Origin: an uncultured Methanosarcinales archaeon
GTDB lineage: Archaea; Halobacteriota; Methanosarcinia; Methanotrichales; Methanotrichaceae
Direction of reading: 5' to 3'
DNA: 5,049 nt
NCBI GenBank assembly: GCA_937864385.1
Contig: CALMJN010000235.1
Location: 1-5,049 of the forward strand
Made by a program: the position numbers and the translations under genes. Numbering within the stretch: the stretch's first letter is position 1; the number at the start of each line of letters is the position of its first letter. The notes below the pieces were generated by a model. It was not told the origin of the DNA, searched no databases, and saw only the letters and a list, made by a program, of their open reading frames with translations. This document shows positions 1-5,049 of this stretch, piece by piece.

Positions 1-975
1 GAAGGCCACCGCTCCGAGGGTCACAAATCCCATGTGGCTGACGGAAGAGTAGGCCACCAGCTTTTTGATGTCCTTCTGAGCCAGGGCCATGAAGGCTCCA
101 TAGATGATGGAGATCACCGCAATTACGGCGATGACGGTCACGAATATCTTGTCCACGCTGGGAAGCATGGGCATGATCACCCGGAAGAGGCCGTAGCCTC
201 CCATTTTAAGGAGCAATGCCGCCAGCACCACCGATCCGGCTGTGGGAGCCTCGACGTGGGCATCCGGCAGCCAGGTATGGAAGGGGAAGGCGGGCATCTT
301 GACCAGGAATCCCAAAAGCAGCCCGGCGAAGATGATGTTGAGCAGGCTGGTCGGGAATATAGTCGTGTCTGCTGTAGCCGCCAGCAGAGTGAGCATATCA
401 AATGTCCTTCCACCCTCCGGGGTCTGGTAGGTGAAGTACAGGGCGAATATTGCCAGGAGCATCACCAGGCTGGCCACGTGGGTGTAGATGAAGAACTTGA
501 TAGCTGCATAGTCCTTTCTCGGTCCGCCCCATGATCCTATGAGGAAGAACATGGGGATGAGCACTACCTCCCAGAAGATGTAGAAGAGGAAGAAGTCCAG
601 AGCGGTAAAGACGCCTAAAACTCCCACCTCATTGAGCAGGAGCAGGGCAAAGTACTGATTGGGCTTCTTGGTCTCTCCCCAGGAGTAGATTATCACCAGC
701 ACCGATACTATGGTCGAGAGGAGAACCAGGGGAAATCCAATTCCATCGACGCCTAGAGTGTACTTGACCCCTATGGAGGGAACCCAGTCATAGCTCTCCA
801 CGAACTGCATGATCTTGGAGGTCTTGTCGAACTCCATATACATCTGCAGGGACAGATATAGAGGTACCAGCGAGGCCAGCAGGGCCACGAACTTGGCTTT
901 GCTTCCCGCAAAGAAGGATATCACCGCTCCCAGAAGGGGAATGGCAATCATCAGCGAGAGTGCATTTGAGATCAT
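1..975 (-). CDS. fpoM: FpoM, NuoM/ND4-like proton-channel subunit (3' end cut by window edge)
   Basis: Antiporter-like membrane subunit of the F420H2 dehydrogenase (complex I-like) pump; it should form one proton half-channel pair in the membrane arm. I translated 325 residues from the ATG at 975; the frame is open to the window edge, so the C-terminal part (roughly a third, by comparison with NuoM of about 500 residues) is missing. Seen: hydrophobic helices throughout, the block FYIFWEVVLIPMFF with Glu136, the family signature KMPAFPFHTWLPDAHVEAPT at 226-245 with Lys226, Lys257 in ALLLKMGGYG, and SSVSHMGF with His314. These match the E. coli NuoM residues Glu144, Lys234, Lys265 and His322 at a constant offset of 8, so the proton path looks intact. 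The start is fixed by an ATGA overlap with the fpoL stop and a GGAGGTG site 8 nt upstream. FpoM rather than FpoN or FpoL is chosen from the HTWLPDAH motif and its place after L. Confidence 0.95.
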   Translation of the reverse strand, partial: MISNALSLMIAIPLLGAVISFFAGSKAKFVALLASLVPLYLSLQMYMEFDKTSKIMQFVESYDWVPSIGVKYTLGVDGIGFPLVLLSTIVSVLVIIYSWGETKKPNQYFALLLLNEVGVLGVFTALDFFLFYIFWEVVLIPMFFLIGSWGGPRKDYAAIKFFIYTHVASLVMLLAIFALYFTYQTPEGGRTFDMLTLLAATADTTIFPTSLLNIIFAGLLLGFLVKMPAFPFHTWLPDAHVEAPTAGSVVLAALLLKMGGYGLFRVIMPMLPSVDKIFVTVIAVIAVISIIYGAFMALAQKDIKKLVAYSSVSHMGFVTLGAVAF

Positions 976-2993
976 ACCAGCCCCACCTCCATTGCCTTCA
1001 TAGCCAGAGCAATAACAACCACCAGCACCACAACTCCCAGTACCAGAGCAGTGACATAGTTCTGCACTATGCCCGTCTGAACCTTTCTAACATGCCCTGC
1101 GAATCCCATGACCCAGGACGATAGCCAGTTCAGCCATCCGTCCACCAGCTTGATGTCGATCATATTGCAGATCAACGCCGTGCCGTAGACCAGGGTCTCG
1201 GCAAACCAGCCGGTGAGAATCTCATGCTGATAGTATCCCTTGAGCAAGGTCTGCCTGAGGGGATCCTTGTCCCCGGTGACCTGGCTGGGATCGAACTTCT
1301 TGATTTTGTCCCAATAGAACAGCCCGGCAATCAATATGCCGCCTATGGCGATCACTATTGGCAGGTAGTGTATATACCAGGGCAGATGGTGCTCTTCCTC
1401 TCCGGCATGCTCTCCCTCTGCCGCAGCGTGATCTTCCTCCGCAGCGCCATGCCCTTCTTCAAGAACATGCCCGCCGATGATGCCAAGCTCGGCAAAGTCG
1501 AGATCATAATGCTCGAAGTTGGAGTCGAGATACTCATAAAACTCGCTCTGAGTGGCAACTCCAAAGCCTGCTGCAAATACGGCAAGTATCACCAGCGGCC
1601 CCAGCATAACCCAGGGCGACTCGTGTTTGCCGTAATTGGACCTCTCCTTTCCGGTAAAGACTGAAAACCACATCCTGAAGGTGTAAATCGCAGTCAGGAT
1701 TGCAGCCACAACCAGGAATATGTAGGGCAGGAAGTTGATCATTGTGCCGTACTCATAGGCGATCAGTATGATCTCGTCCTTGGTGAAGAACCCCGTGAAC
1801 ATGGGAAATCCAGCCAAAGAGAGCGATCCTATGAGCATGGTGAACATGGTCCATTTCATGTACTTTCCAACCCCGCCCATCTCCCGCAGGTCATTGGTGT
1901 TGACCGCATGGATGACCGAGCCGGCGCAGAGGAATAAGAGCGCCTTGAAGAAGGAGTGGCCTATGAGGTGGAACATGGAAACGCCCACCGCCATGGCCCC
2001 TACGGCTGCTCCAACGCCCAGGCCCGCCATCATGAAGCCAAGCTGAGAGACGGTGGAAAAAGCCAGCACCCTCTTGATGTCAAAGGCGGTGAGGCCCATG
2101 GTTGCAGCGAAGAGAGCTGTGAATGCACCCACTGCTGCCACTGCCGTCAGCCCGTGGGGAGCGGCGTAGAACAGGGGAAACATCCTGGCCACCAGATAGA
2201 CGCCAGCCGTAACCATGGTCGCAGCATGGATCATGGCTGAGACGGTGGTGGGGCCCTCCATGGCATCGGGAAGCCAGACATGCAGGGGGAACTGACCTGA
2301 TTTGCCCACAGCGCCGCCCAAAAGGCCCAGGGCGATGAGGGTGAGCTGATCACCGGGTATGGCAGCGATATTGGCATAGATTACCGGGAATTGCAATAGG
2401 TACTCCCCGGGCTTGAGAGCCAGGTCCAGGCTGGCCAGGTTGTTGTAAAGCAGAATAATGCCTGCCAGGAACAGAACATCGCCCACCCGCGTGGTTAAAA
2501 ATGCCTTCTTGGCTGCCGCAGCCGCAGAGGGCTTTCGGTACCAGAAGCCTATCAGAAGGTATGAACACAGTCCCACCAGCTCCCAGAATATGAAGAGCTG
2601 GAGAAGGTTATCTGCAAATACCAGGCCCAGCATGGAGGCTGAGAACAGCGCCGCCTCGGCAAAGTATCTGTCCGCACCCGGGTCGCCGTTCATGTATCCA
2701 TTGCCGTAGATGTGGATCAATGTGACCACAAAGGATACCATGAGCAGCATAACAAGCGCCAGTGGATCTATCAATATGCCCACATTGAATTCGGCAAACC
2801 AGTGCATGGATTGATGGACGATCTCATGGGGATAGGTCTCAGAGAATATCCCATAAGATACTATAAACGCGCCAAGGGTTGCCAGGACGGTGATAAAGCC
2901 TCCACCCCTTGGCAGATGCCCGCCTATAAATAGGCATAGCAGAAAGGCCAGTACGGGAAGGGCCACTATCAGATATGCATAATCGGCATACAC
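972..2993 (-). CDS. fpoL: FpoL, NuoL/ND5-like distal proton-channel subunit
   Basis: Largest membrane subunit of the Fpo pump, 673 residues (E. coli NuoL is 613). It is an antiporter-like proton channel, with a C-terminal lateral helix expected to brace the membrane arm. Seen, with family counterparts: Glu138 in FIFWELVGLCSYLLIGF, Asp172 in the RVGDVLF segment, Lys231 in the signature GKSGQFPLHVWLPDAMEGPT (230-249), Asp305/Lys307 in FDIKRVLAFSTVSQLGF, His342 and His346 in FHLIGHSFFKALLF, and Lys405/Asp406 in GFFTKDE. After the 14-helix core (last helix about 460-478) comes an acidic His/Glu-rich loop (about 508-536), a helix at 541-560, an amphipathic stretch about 561-640 that fits the lateral helix, and a last membrane helix at about 645-666. 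The start is GTG, 3 nt after the fpoK stop, with GAGGTGG 6 nt upstream; no in-frame ATG lies near it. All key residues are present, so it should be functional. Confidence 0.96.
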   Translation of the reverse strand: MYADYAYLIVALPVLAFLLCLFIGGHLPRGGGFITVLATLGAFIVSYGIFSETYPHEIVHQSMHWFAEFNVGILIDPLALVMLLMVSFVVTLIHIYGNGYMNGDPGADRYFAEAALFSASMLGLVFADNLLQLFIFWELVGLCSYLLIGFWYRKPSAAAAAKKAFLTTRVGDVLFLAGIILLYNNLASLDLALKPGEYLLQFPVIYANIAAIPGDQLTLIALGLLGGAVGKSGQFPLHVWLPDAMEGPTTVSAMIHAATMVTAGVYLVARMFPLFYAAPHGLTAVAAVGAFTALFAATMGLTAFDIKRVLAFSTVSQLGFMMAGLGVGAAVGAMAVGVSMFHLIGHSFFKALLFLCAGSVIHAVNTNDLREMGGVGKYMKWTMFTMLIGSLSLAGFPMFTGFFTKDEIILIAYEYGTMINFLPYIFLVVAAILTAIYTFRMWFSVFTGKERSNYGKHESPWVMLGPLVILAVFAAGFGVATQSEFYEYLDSNFEHYDLDFAELGIIGGHVLEEGHGAAEEDHAAAEGEHAGEEEHHLPWYIHYLPIVIAIGGILIAGLFYWDKIKKFDPSQVTGDKDPLRQTLLKGYYQHEILTGWFAETLVYGTALICNMIDIKLVDGWLNWLSSWVMGFAGHVRKVQTGIVQNYVTALVLGVVVLVVVIALAMKAMEVGLV
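984..990 (-). promoter_or_regulatory. Ribosome binding site of fpoM inside fpoL
   Basis: GGAGGTG lies 8 nt before the fpoM ATG and is read as part of the last codons of fpoL (the Met-Glu-Val near its C-terminus). Together with the ATGA stop/start overlap this fixes the fpoM start and suggests that ribosomes finishing FpoL reinitiate on FpoM. Confidence 0.8.
1386..1472 (-). other. His/Glu-rich acidic loop encoded within fpoL
   Basis: Residues about 508-536 of FpoL lie between the last core membrane helix and the following one. They contain six histidines (509, 515, 522, 529, 535, 536) spaced every 6 to 7 residues, and about ten acidic residues, with Ala and Gly as filler and no hydrophobic stretch. 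From NuoL topology the loop should face the outside of the cell; that is inference. It could bind metal or protons, or simply be a flexible linker. Confidence 0.7.
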
Positions 2994-2996
2994 AGC

Positions 2997-3299
2997 TTAC
3001 CACCTCATGGCATTGATGTTGTCCAGGTCTATGGTTCCATAGAGCCGGTACAGTGCAATCAGTATGGCAAATCCGACGCCTGCTTCAGCCGCCGCCAGCG
3101 CAATGGAGAACAGGGCAAAGACCTGGCCGTTCACATTGGGCTGGGAGGCCGAGAAGGCGACGAGATTGATGTTGGCGCTATTGAGCAAGAGCTCGATGCA
3201 CATCATCAGCTTGATACCATTCTTCTGGGTGACAAGCCCGTACAAACCGATGGTGAACATCGCTGAAGCCAGCAGTATGTAAAGCTCCAACGGTATCAT
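2997..3299 (-). CDS. fpoK: FpoK, NuoK/ND4L-like membrane subunit
   Basis: Small three-helix subunit of the proximal membrane module, 100 residues, the same size as E. coli NuoK. Seen: helix 1 at about 5-23, helix 2 at about 29-50 containing [20 protein letters not shown], and helix 3 at about 60-84. Glu36 and Glu72, the two intramembrane carboxylates needed for proton pumping in bacterial NuoK, fall at exactly the same residue numbers. The sequence ends with a short polar tail, NINAMRW. The start is ATG with an AGGAGG site 11 nt upstream, in the 38-nt gap after the second J gene. That gap is the longest between any two genes in the window and shows no hairpin or promoter I could recognise. 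K follows J and precedes L, as in most complex I clusters. Confidence 0.97.
   Translation of the reverse strand: MIPLELYILLASAMFTIGLYGLVTQKNGIKLMMCIELLLNSANINLVAFSASQPNVNGQVFALFSIALAAAEAGVGFAILIALYRLYGTIDLDNINAMRW
3000..3006 (-). promoter_or_regulatory. Ribosome binding site that decides the GTG start of fpoL
   Basis: GAGGTGG lies 6 nt before the GTG at 2993 and overlaps the final Met-Arg-Trp codons of fpoK. The only nearby ATG (2989) is in another frame, so this site supports the GTG as the true start of fpoL. Confidence 0.75.
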
Positions 3300-3310
3300 T
3301 GAAGAATCTC

Positions 3311-3316
3311 CCTCCT
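3311..3316 (-). promoter_or_regulatory. Ribosome binding site of fpoK
   Basis: AGGAGG, preceded by another A, lies 11 nt before the fpoK ATG in the gap after the J C-terminal gene. It is the only ribosome binding site here that does not overlap an upstream gene. The spacing is slightly long, but the extra G following the core allows a closer pairing. Confidence 0.65.
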
Positions 3317-3337
3317 TGTCATATTCTGTCGCCCTCC

Positions 3338-3601
3338 TCAGGCCGCCTCCTTACGTGCAACACAAATCGCACCGACCAGAGCAGCCGTCAAGACCAGGGC
3401 CAATATCTCGAAGGCGAAGACGTAAGAGGTGAAGATCTCAAATCCCACGTCTCCAATGCCGCTCTCCGGCATCCTCAAACCCTCCCGGGGCTGGAAGCTG
3501 TATGGCTGCTTCTCGCTCTCTCCCCAATCGGAGAGGGATAGCGAGGCAAATAGAGCCGCCAGGAAGGCCAGGGTGATGATTATGATCTTATACTTCGCCA
3601 T
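3338..3601 (-). CDS. fpoJ: FpoJ, C-terminal half as a separate gene (NuoJ/ND6-like)
   Basis: 87-residue protein with two membrane helices (about 5-23 and 61-82) joined by a polar loop rich in Ser, Glu, Pro and Gly. The end of the protein, [19 protein letters not shown] followed by CVARKE, resembles the last helix of NuoJ (the '..FE...L.L..AL.GA....' pattern). It therefore supplies the C-terminal helices of the J subunit in the proximal membrane module, next to FpoK and FpoH. The ATG overlaps the end of the upstream J gene by 14 nt in a different frame, with GGAGG 6 nt before it, so it has its own initiation signal. The first helix and the loop are poorly conserved in the family, and the assignment rests on the last helix and on the gene order. 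Only together with the upstream gene does it make a full NuoJ. Confidence 0.88.
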   Translation of the reverse strand: MAKYKIIIITLAFLAALFASLSLSDWGESEKQPYSFQPREGLRMPESGIGDVGFEIFTSYVFAFEILALVLTAALVGAICVARKEAA

Positions 3602-4016
3602 GGGATTCCTCCAAAATCGTCTTCTTCGTAAGCATTACAGCGAATAACAGCAGCACGCCCACCGCTCCGATGTACACCAGAACCTGGGCCACTCCTACAA
3701 ATGTGGCATTCAGCATTATATAGAGCGCAGCCACCCCTGCGAATGATCCCAGCAGGTATAGTGCGCTGTGCACTATATTTCTGGCATATACCACCATGGC
3801 GGAGAGCAGCAGGATTATGGCTGCCAAGACCAGGAAGGCTATCATCTCAATGGCAAATCTGATGTCAAAGGCCAGCAGCCTTTCCAGGACCTCCTTGGCC
3901 CAGGGCGAGAATAAGACTATCAGCGCCAGGCCGCCGAAGATAATACCCAGAGCCGCCAGCAAGACCAGCAGCTCGAATATGGTTCGAATTACATTTGCTC
4001 CCGATTTTTCCGACAT
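3588..4016 (-). CDS. fpoJ: FpoJ, N-terminal half as a separate gene (NuoJ/ND6-like)
   Basis: 142-residue membrane protein. Residues about 58-131 match the N-terminal three helices of NuoJ: an early helix, the VYARNIVHSALYLLGSF segment (76-92), and QVLVYIGAVGVLLLFAVML (111-129), which corresponds to the NuoJ third helix with the 'VYxGAxxVL' pattern. In complex I that helix carries the flexible pi-bulge involved in coupling. The first 57 residues have no counterpart in bacterial NuoJ and include an additional membrane helix at about 12-36. The long start is well supported: ATG at 4016 overlaps the fpoI stop by one base and has AAGGAGGTG 7 nt upstream. The internal Met58 has no clear ribosome site. 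It lies after fpoI, and the C-terminal J half follows with a 14-nt overlap. The two proteins probably assemble together as the J subunit. Confidence 0.92.
   Translation of the reverse strand: MSEKSGANVIRTIFELLVLLAALGIIFGGLALIVLFSPWAKEVLERLLAFDIRFAIEMIAFLVLAAIILLLSAMVVYARNIVHSALYLLGSFAGVAALYIMLNATFVGVAQVLVYIGAVGVLLLFAVMLTKKTILEESHGEV
3608..3612 (-). promoter_or_regulatory. Ribosome binding site of the second J gene
   Basis: GGAGG lies 6 nt before the ATG at 3601, inside the end of the first J gene. Its presence argues that the two J genes are a true split with separate initiation, not a sequencing frameshift in one gene. Confidence 0.75.
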
Positions 4017-4609
4017 CAGGCAGCACCTCCTTCCTTAGGCTTGGCCTCGCTGTCATTCTCTTTCTTGGGGGCAGCAGCGCCTTCTTTGGCTGGCTTCTTG
4101 GCTGCGCCCTCCTTTGCTGCTCCTTCTTTGGCTGCAGCCTTCTTGGCCGCCGCCTTCTCCGCAGCAATTCTCTTGGCCTCAGCCTCCAGATCAGCCACCT
4201 CTTTGGCAGAGAACCTCTTGGTGGACAGGAAATCAGGGCCTTTTACAAGGTCCTCTCTGGTCCAGCCGGCCATGATCACCTTCTTGCCCATCTTCAGGCA
4301 TTCCACCGGGCACTCGTCCACACACAGGCCGCAGAACATGCACCTTCCATAGTCTATCTGCGGAAACTGCATCTTTTTGTTCTTGAGAGGACTTCCGAAC
4401 TTGAAATTGACCATCTCAATGCAGCTATTAGGGCAGACCCTGGCGCAGGTTCCGCAGCCGATGCATATGGTGGCGTCAAGCTCATGAATGCCCCTCTCCG
4501 CATCGGGAAGCTCCATCATGAACTCGGGATACAGCCTAGTGACTTCTATCTCCCGGGTAGCGGTCTTAAGAGGCCAGGTGAAGTTCTTTATCATCTTTCT
4601 CTTTAGCAT
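4016..4609 (-). CDS. fpoI: FpoI, NuoI/TYKY-like 2x[4Fe-4S] ferredoxin subunit with Lys/Ala-rich tail
   Basis: Peripheral iron-sulfur subunit, 197 residues (E. coli NuoI is 180), that carries electrons between the cytoplasmic module and the carrier-reducing subunits near FpoH. Seen: an N-terminal basic segment, then two CxxCxxCxxxCP motifs with Cys49, 52, 55, 59 and Cys90, 93, 96, 100. These should ligate two [4Fe-4S] clusters, as in NuoI (N6a/N6b). Additional Cys63 and Cys104 occur just after the motifs. The folded part ends near residue 135. The rest, about 136-197, is a helix-prone, low-complexity tail of Lys, Ala and Glu with KEGAA repeats, not part of the usual family. The start ATG at 4609 has GAGGTGG 7 nt upstream, overlapping the fpoH stop; Met6 is a less likely alternative. 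There is no signal peptide. FpoI fits better than an isolated ferredoxin because of its position between H and J. Confidence 0.96.
   Translation of the reverse strand: MLKRKMIKNFTWPLKTATREIEVTRLYPEFMMELPDAERGIHELDATICIGCGTCARVCPNSCIEMVNFKFGSPLKNKKMQFPQIDYGRCMFCGLCVDECPVECLKMGKKVIMAGWTREDLVKGPDFLSTKRFSAKEVADLEAEAKRIAAEKAAAKKAAAKEGAAKEGAAKKPAKEGAAAPKKENDSEAKPKEGGAA
4024..4032 (-). promoter_or_regulatory. Strong ribosome binding site of the first J gene inside fpoI
   Basis: AAGGAGGTG, near-perfect anti-16S complementarity, lies 7 nt before the ATG at 4016. The same bases encode the Lys-Glu-Gly-Gly near the FpoI C-terminus. This decides the start at 4016 and so supports the N-terminal extension of this J protein. 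Confidence 0.85.
4073..4129 (-). repeat. Imperfect 15-bp repeats encoding KEGAA in fpoI
   Basis: Two adjacent 15-bp units (4115-4129 and 4100-4114) and a third after a 12-bp spacer (4073-4087) each encode Lys-Glu-Gly-Ala-Ala. The units differ at several third codon positions (for example AAA GAA GGA against AAG GAG GGC), so the protein repeat is kept while the DNA has drifted. This suggests old duplication with selection on composition, not a recent slippage. Confidence 0.65.
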
Positions 4610-4616
4610 CTTATAG

Positions 4617-4623
4617 CCACCTC
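4617..4623 (-). promoter_or_regulatory. Ribosome binding site of fpoI overlapping the fpoH stop
   Basis: GAGGTGG begins within the TGA stop codon of fpoH and ends 7 nt before the fpoI ATG at 4609. It favours that ATG over the internal Met6 and points to coupling with fpoH translation. Confidence 0.75.
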
Positions 4624-5049
4624 ATGCAAAGTAAGACCCGATTAAAACTGCCCATCCCAGATTCAGGAGGGACAGTGGCAGCATCCACTTCCAGCCCAGG
4701 TCGGTAACCTGATCGATTCTCAATCGGAAGAGCGCAGCACGGATCAATATCACAAACCAGATCACTATGATGACCTTCATCAGCAGCCAGATCAATGGCG
4801 AGACCATATCCAGAAGCGGTATGGGAATGATCGGTCCGTGCCAGCCTCCCAGAAACAGTAGCGATAGCAGAATGGATCCCAGAAGGAAGTTGTTATACTC
4901 CTGGAAATAAAGCAGGCCCCATCTGATTCCGCTGTACTCGGTGCTGTAGCCGCATATGATCTCTTCCTCGGCCTCGCTCTGGTCGAAGGGAACCCTACCC
5001 AGATCTGTGACCAGGGCGATGATGAAGATTACAAATCCCAGCGGCTGGG
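4622..5049 (-). CDS. fpoH: FpoH, NuoH/ND1-like subunit (5' part cut by window edge)
   Basis: Membrane subunit that forms the carrier-binding chamber and the link to the hydrophilic arm. In methanogens the electron acceptor is methanophenazine in place of quinone (family knowledge). The frame is open to the window edge; 142 codons of the C-terminal part are visible, perhaps 40 percent of a usual protein of 320-350 residues. The first Met visible at 4807 is internal, since strongly conserved sequence lies upstream of it. Seen: a helix followed by DLGRVPFDQSEAEEEII, then CGYSTEYSGIRWGLLYFQEY, which match the acidic loop and 'G..tEYSG' helix of NuoH that line the coupling channel. Near the end, RAALFRLRIDQVTDLGWKWM and LPLSLLNLGW match the last conserved NuoH block. 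It ends with TGA just before fpoI. The next upstream gene is outside the window. Confidence 0.95.
   Translation of the reverse strand, partial: QPLGFVIFIIALVTDLGRVPFDQSEAEEEIICGYSTEYSGIRWGLLYFQEYNNFLLGSILLSLLFLGGWHGPIIPIPLLDMVSPLIWLLMKVIIVIWFVILIRAALFRLRIDQVTDLGWKWMLPLSLLNLGWAVLIGSYFA

Larger units (their letters stand above)
4019..4189 (-). other. Low-complexity Lys/Ala/Glu tail encoded at the end of fpoI
   Basis: Residues about 141-197 of FpoI consist almost wholly of Ala, Lys, Glu, Gly and Pro. It begins helix-like (LEAEAKRIAAEKAAAKKAAA), then shows KEGAA units at 161-165, 166-170 and 175-179 and a last variant KEGGAA at 192-197, with an acidic/polar break ENDSEA at 184-189. It has no cysteines or hydrophobic stretch. 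The net charge is positive. The tail may be disordered or a single extended helix and could contact DNA, membrane lipids or a partner protein; the sequence does not say which. Confidence 0.8.

Noticed and set aside
34..534. A 166-codon plus-strand open frame rich in His, Gly and Glu.
   Set aside because: It is the antisense shadow of fpoM, where the conserved NuoM motifs are read on the minus strand. The polar composition is what reverse-reading of hydrophobic codons gives.
1224..1664. A 146-codon plus-strand open frame across the fpoL His/Glu loop region.
   Set aside because: It is antisense to the intact 673-residue fpoL frame, has no plausible ribosome site that I could see, and shows no recognisable domain.
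3300..3337. A possible internal promoter or terminator in the 38-nt gap before fpoK.
   Set aside because: No TATA-like box, inverted repeat or T-run is visible on the minus strand; the gap holds only the fpoK ribosome site.
3588..3601. A possible frameshift error joining the two J genes.
   Set aside because: The second gene has its own ATG and a GGAGG site 6 nt upstream, and the first ends with a normal stop after a hydrophilic tail. A genuine split is more likely, though reads could still overturn this.
3995..4606. A 203-codon open frame on the plus strand opposite fpoI.
   Set aside because: It is exactly antisense to a gene with two clear ferredoxin motifs. Its openness is explained by the codon bias and the Ala/Lys-rich repeat of fpoI, and its translation resembles no family I know.
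4622..4807. A short 61-residue membrane protein starting at the ATG at 4807.
   Set aside because: The same frame continues upstream to the window edge with conserved NuoH motifs, so this Met is internal to fpoH.

Overview
The window is a single stretch of tightly packed genes, all on the minus strand, encoding the membrane arm of an archaeal complex I-like proton pump. In transcription order (high to low coordinates) it carries the H (3' part only), I, J (split into two genes), K, L and M (5' part only) subunits. This order matches the fpo cluster (F420H2 dehydrogenase, or the related 'headless' ferredoxin-using form) of methanogenic archaea. A methanophenazine-reducing methanogen of the Methanosarcinales/Methanotrichales type is the best guess. 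The split J gene, the I-subunit iron-sulfur protein placed directly after H, and strong GGAGGTG-type ribosome binding sites all fit. Archaeoglobi (fqo) or another archaeal Fpo-bearing group cannot be excluded from this sequence alone.

Layout: fpoH C-terminal part (5049-4622), 12-nt gap, fpoI (4609-4016), 1-nt overlap, fpoJ N-terminal half (4016-3588), 14-nt overlap, fpoJ C-terminal half (3601-3338), 38-nt gap, fpoK (3299-2997), 3-nt gap, fpoL (2993-972), 4-nt ATGA overlap, fpoM N-terminal part (975-1). No intergenic stretch exceeds 38 nt. I saw no promoter, terminator, RNA gene, mobile element or CRISPR array. Each complete gene, and fpoM, has a Shine-Dalgarno sequence that lies in or over the end of the preceding gene, except fpoK, whose site lies in the short gap. 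This is what a translationally coupled polycistronic operon looks like.

Function: FpoI carries two [4Fe-4S] clusters that pass electrons towards the carrier-reduction site formed with FpoH. FpoH, J and K form the proximal membrane module. FpoL and FpoM are antiporter-like proton channels. The key ionisable residues known from bacterial complex I are all present in K, L and M, so the pump looks intact. The cytoplasmic subunits (A-D) and FpoN would be expected just outside the window.

The system itself is known. The less ordinary details are a Lys/Ala/Glu-rich tail on FpoI with KEGAA repeats, an extra N-terminal membrane helix on the split FpoJ, and an acidic His/Glu-rich loop in FpoL.
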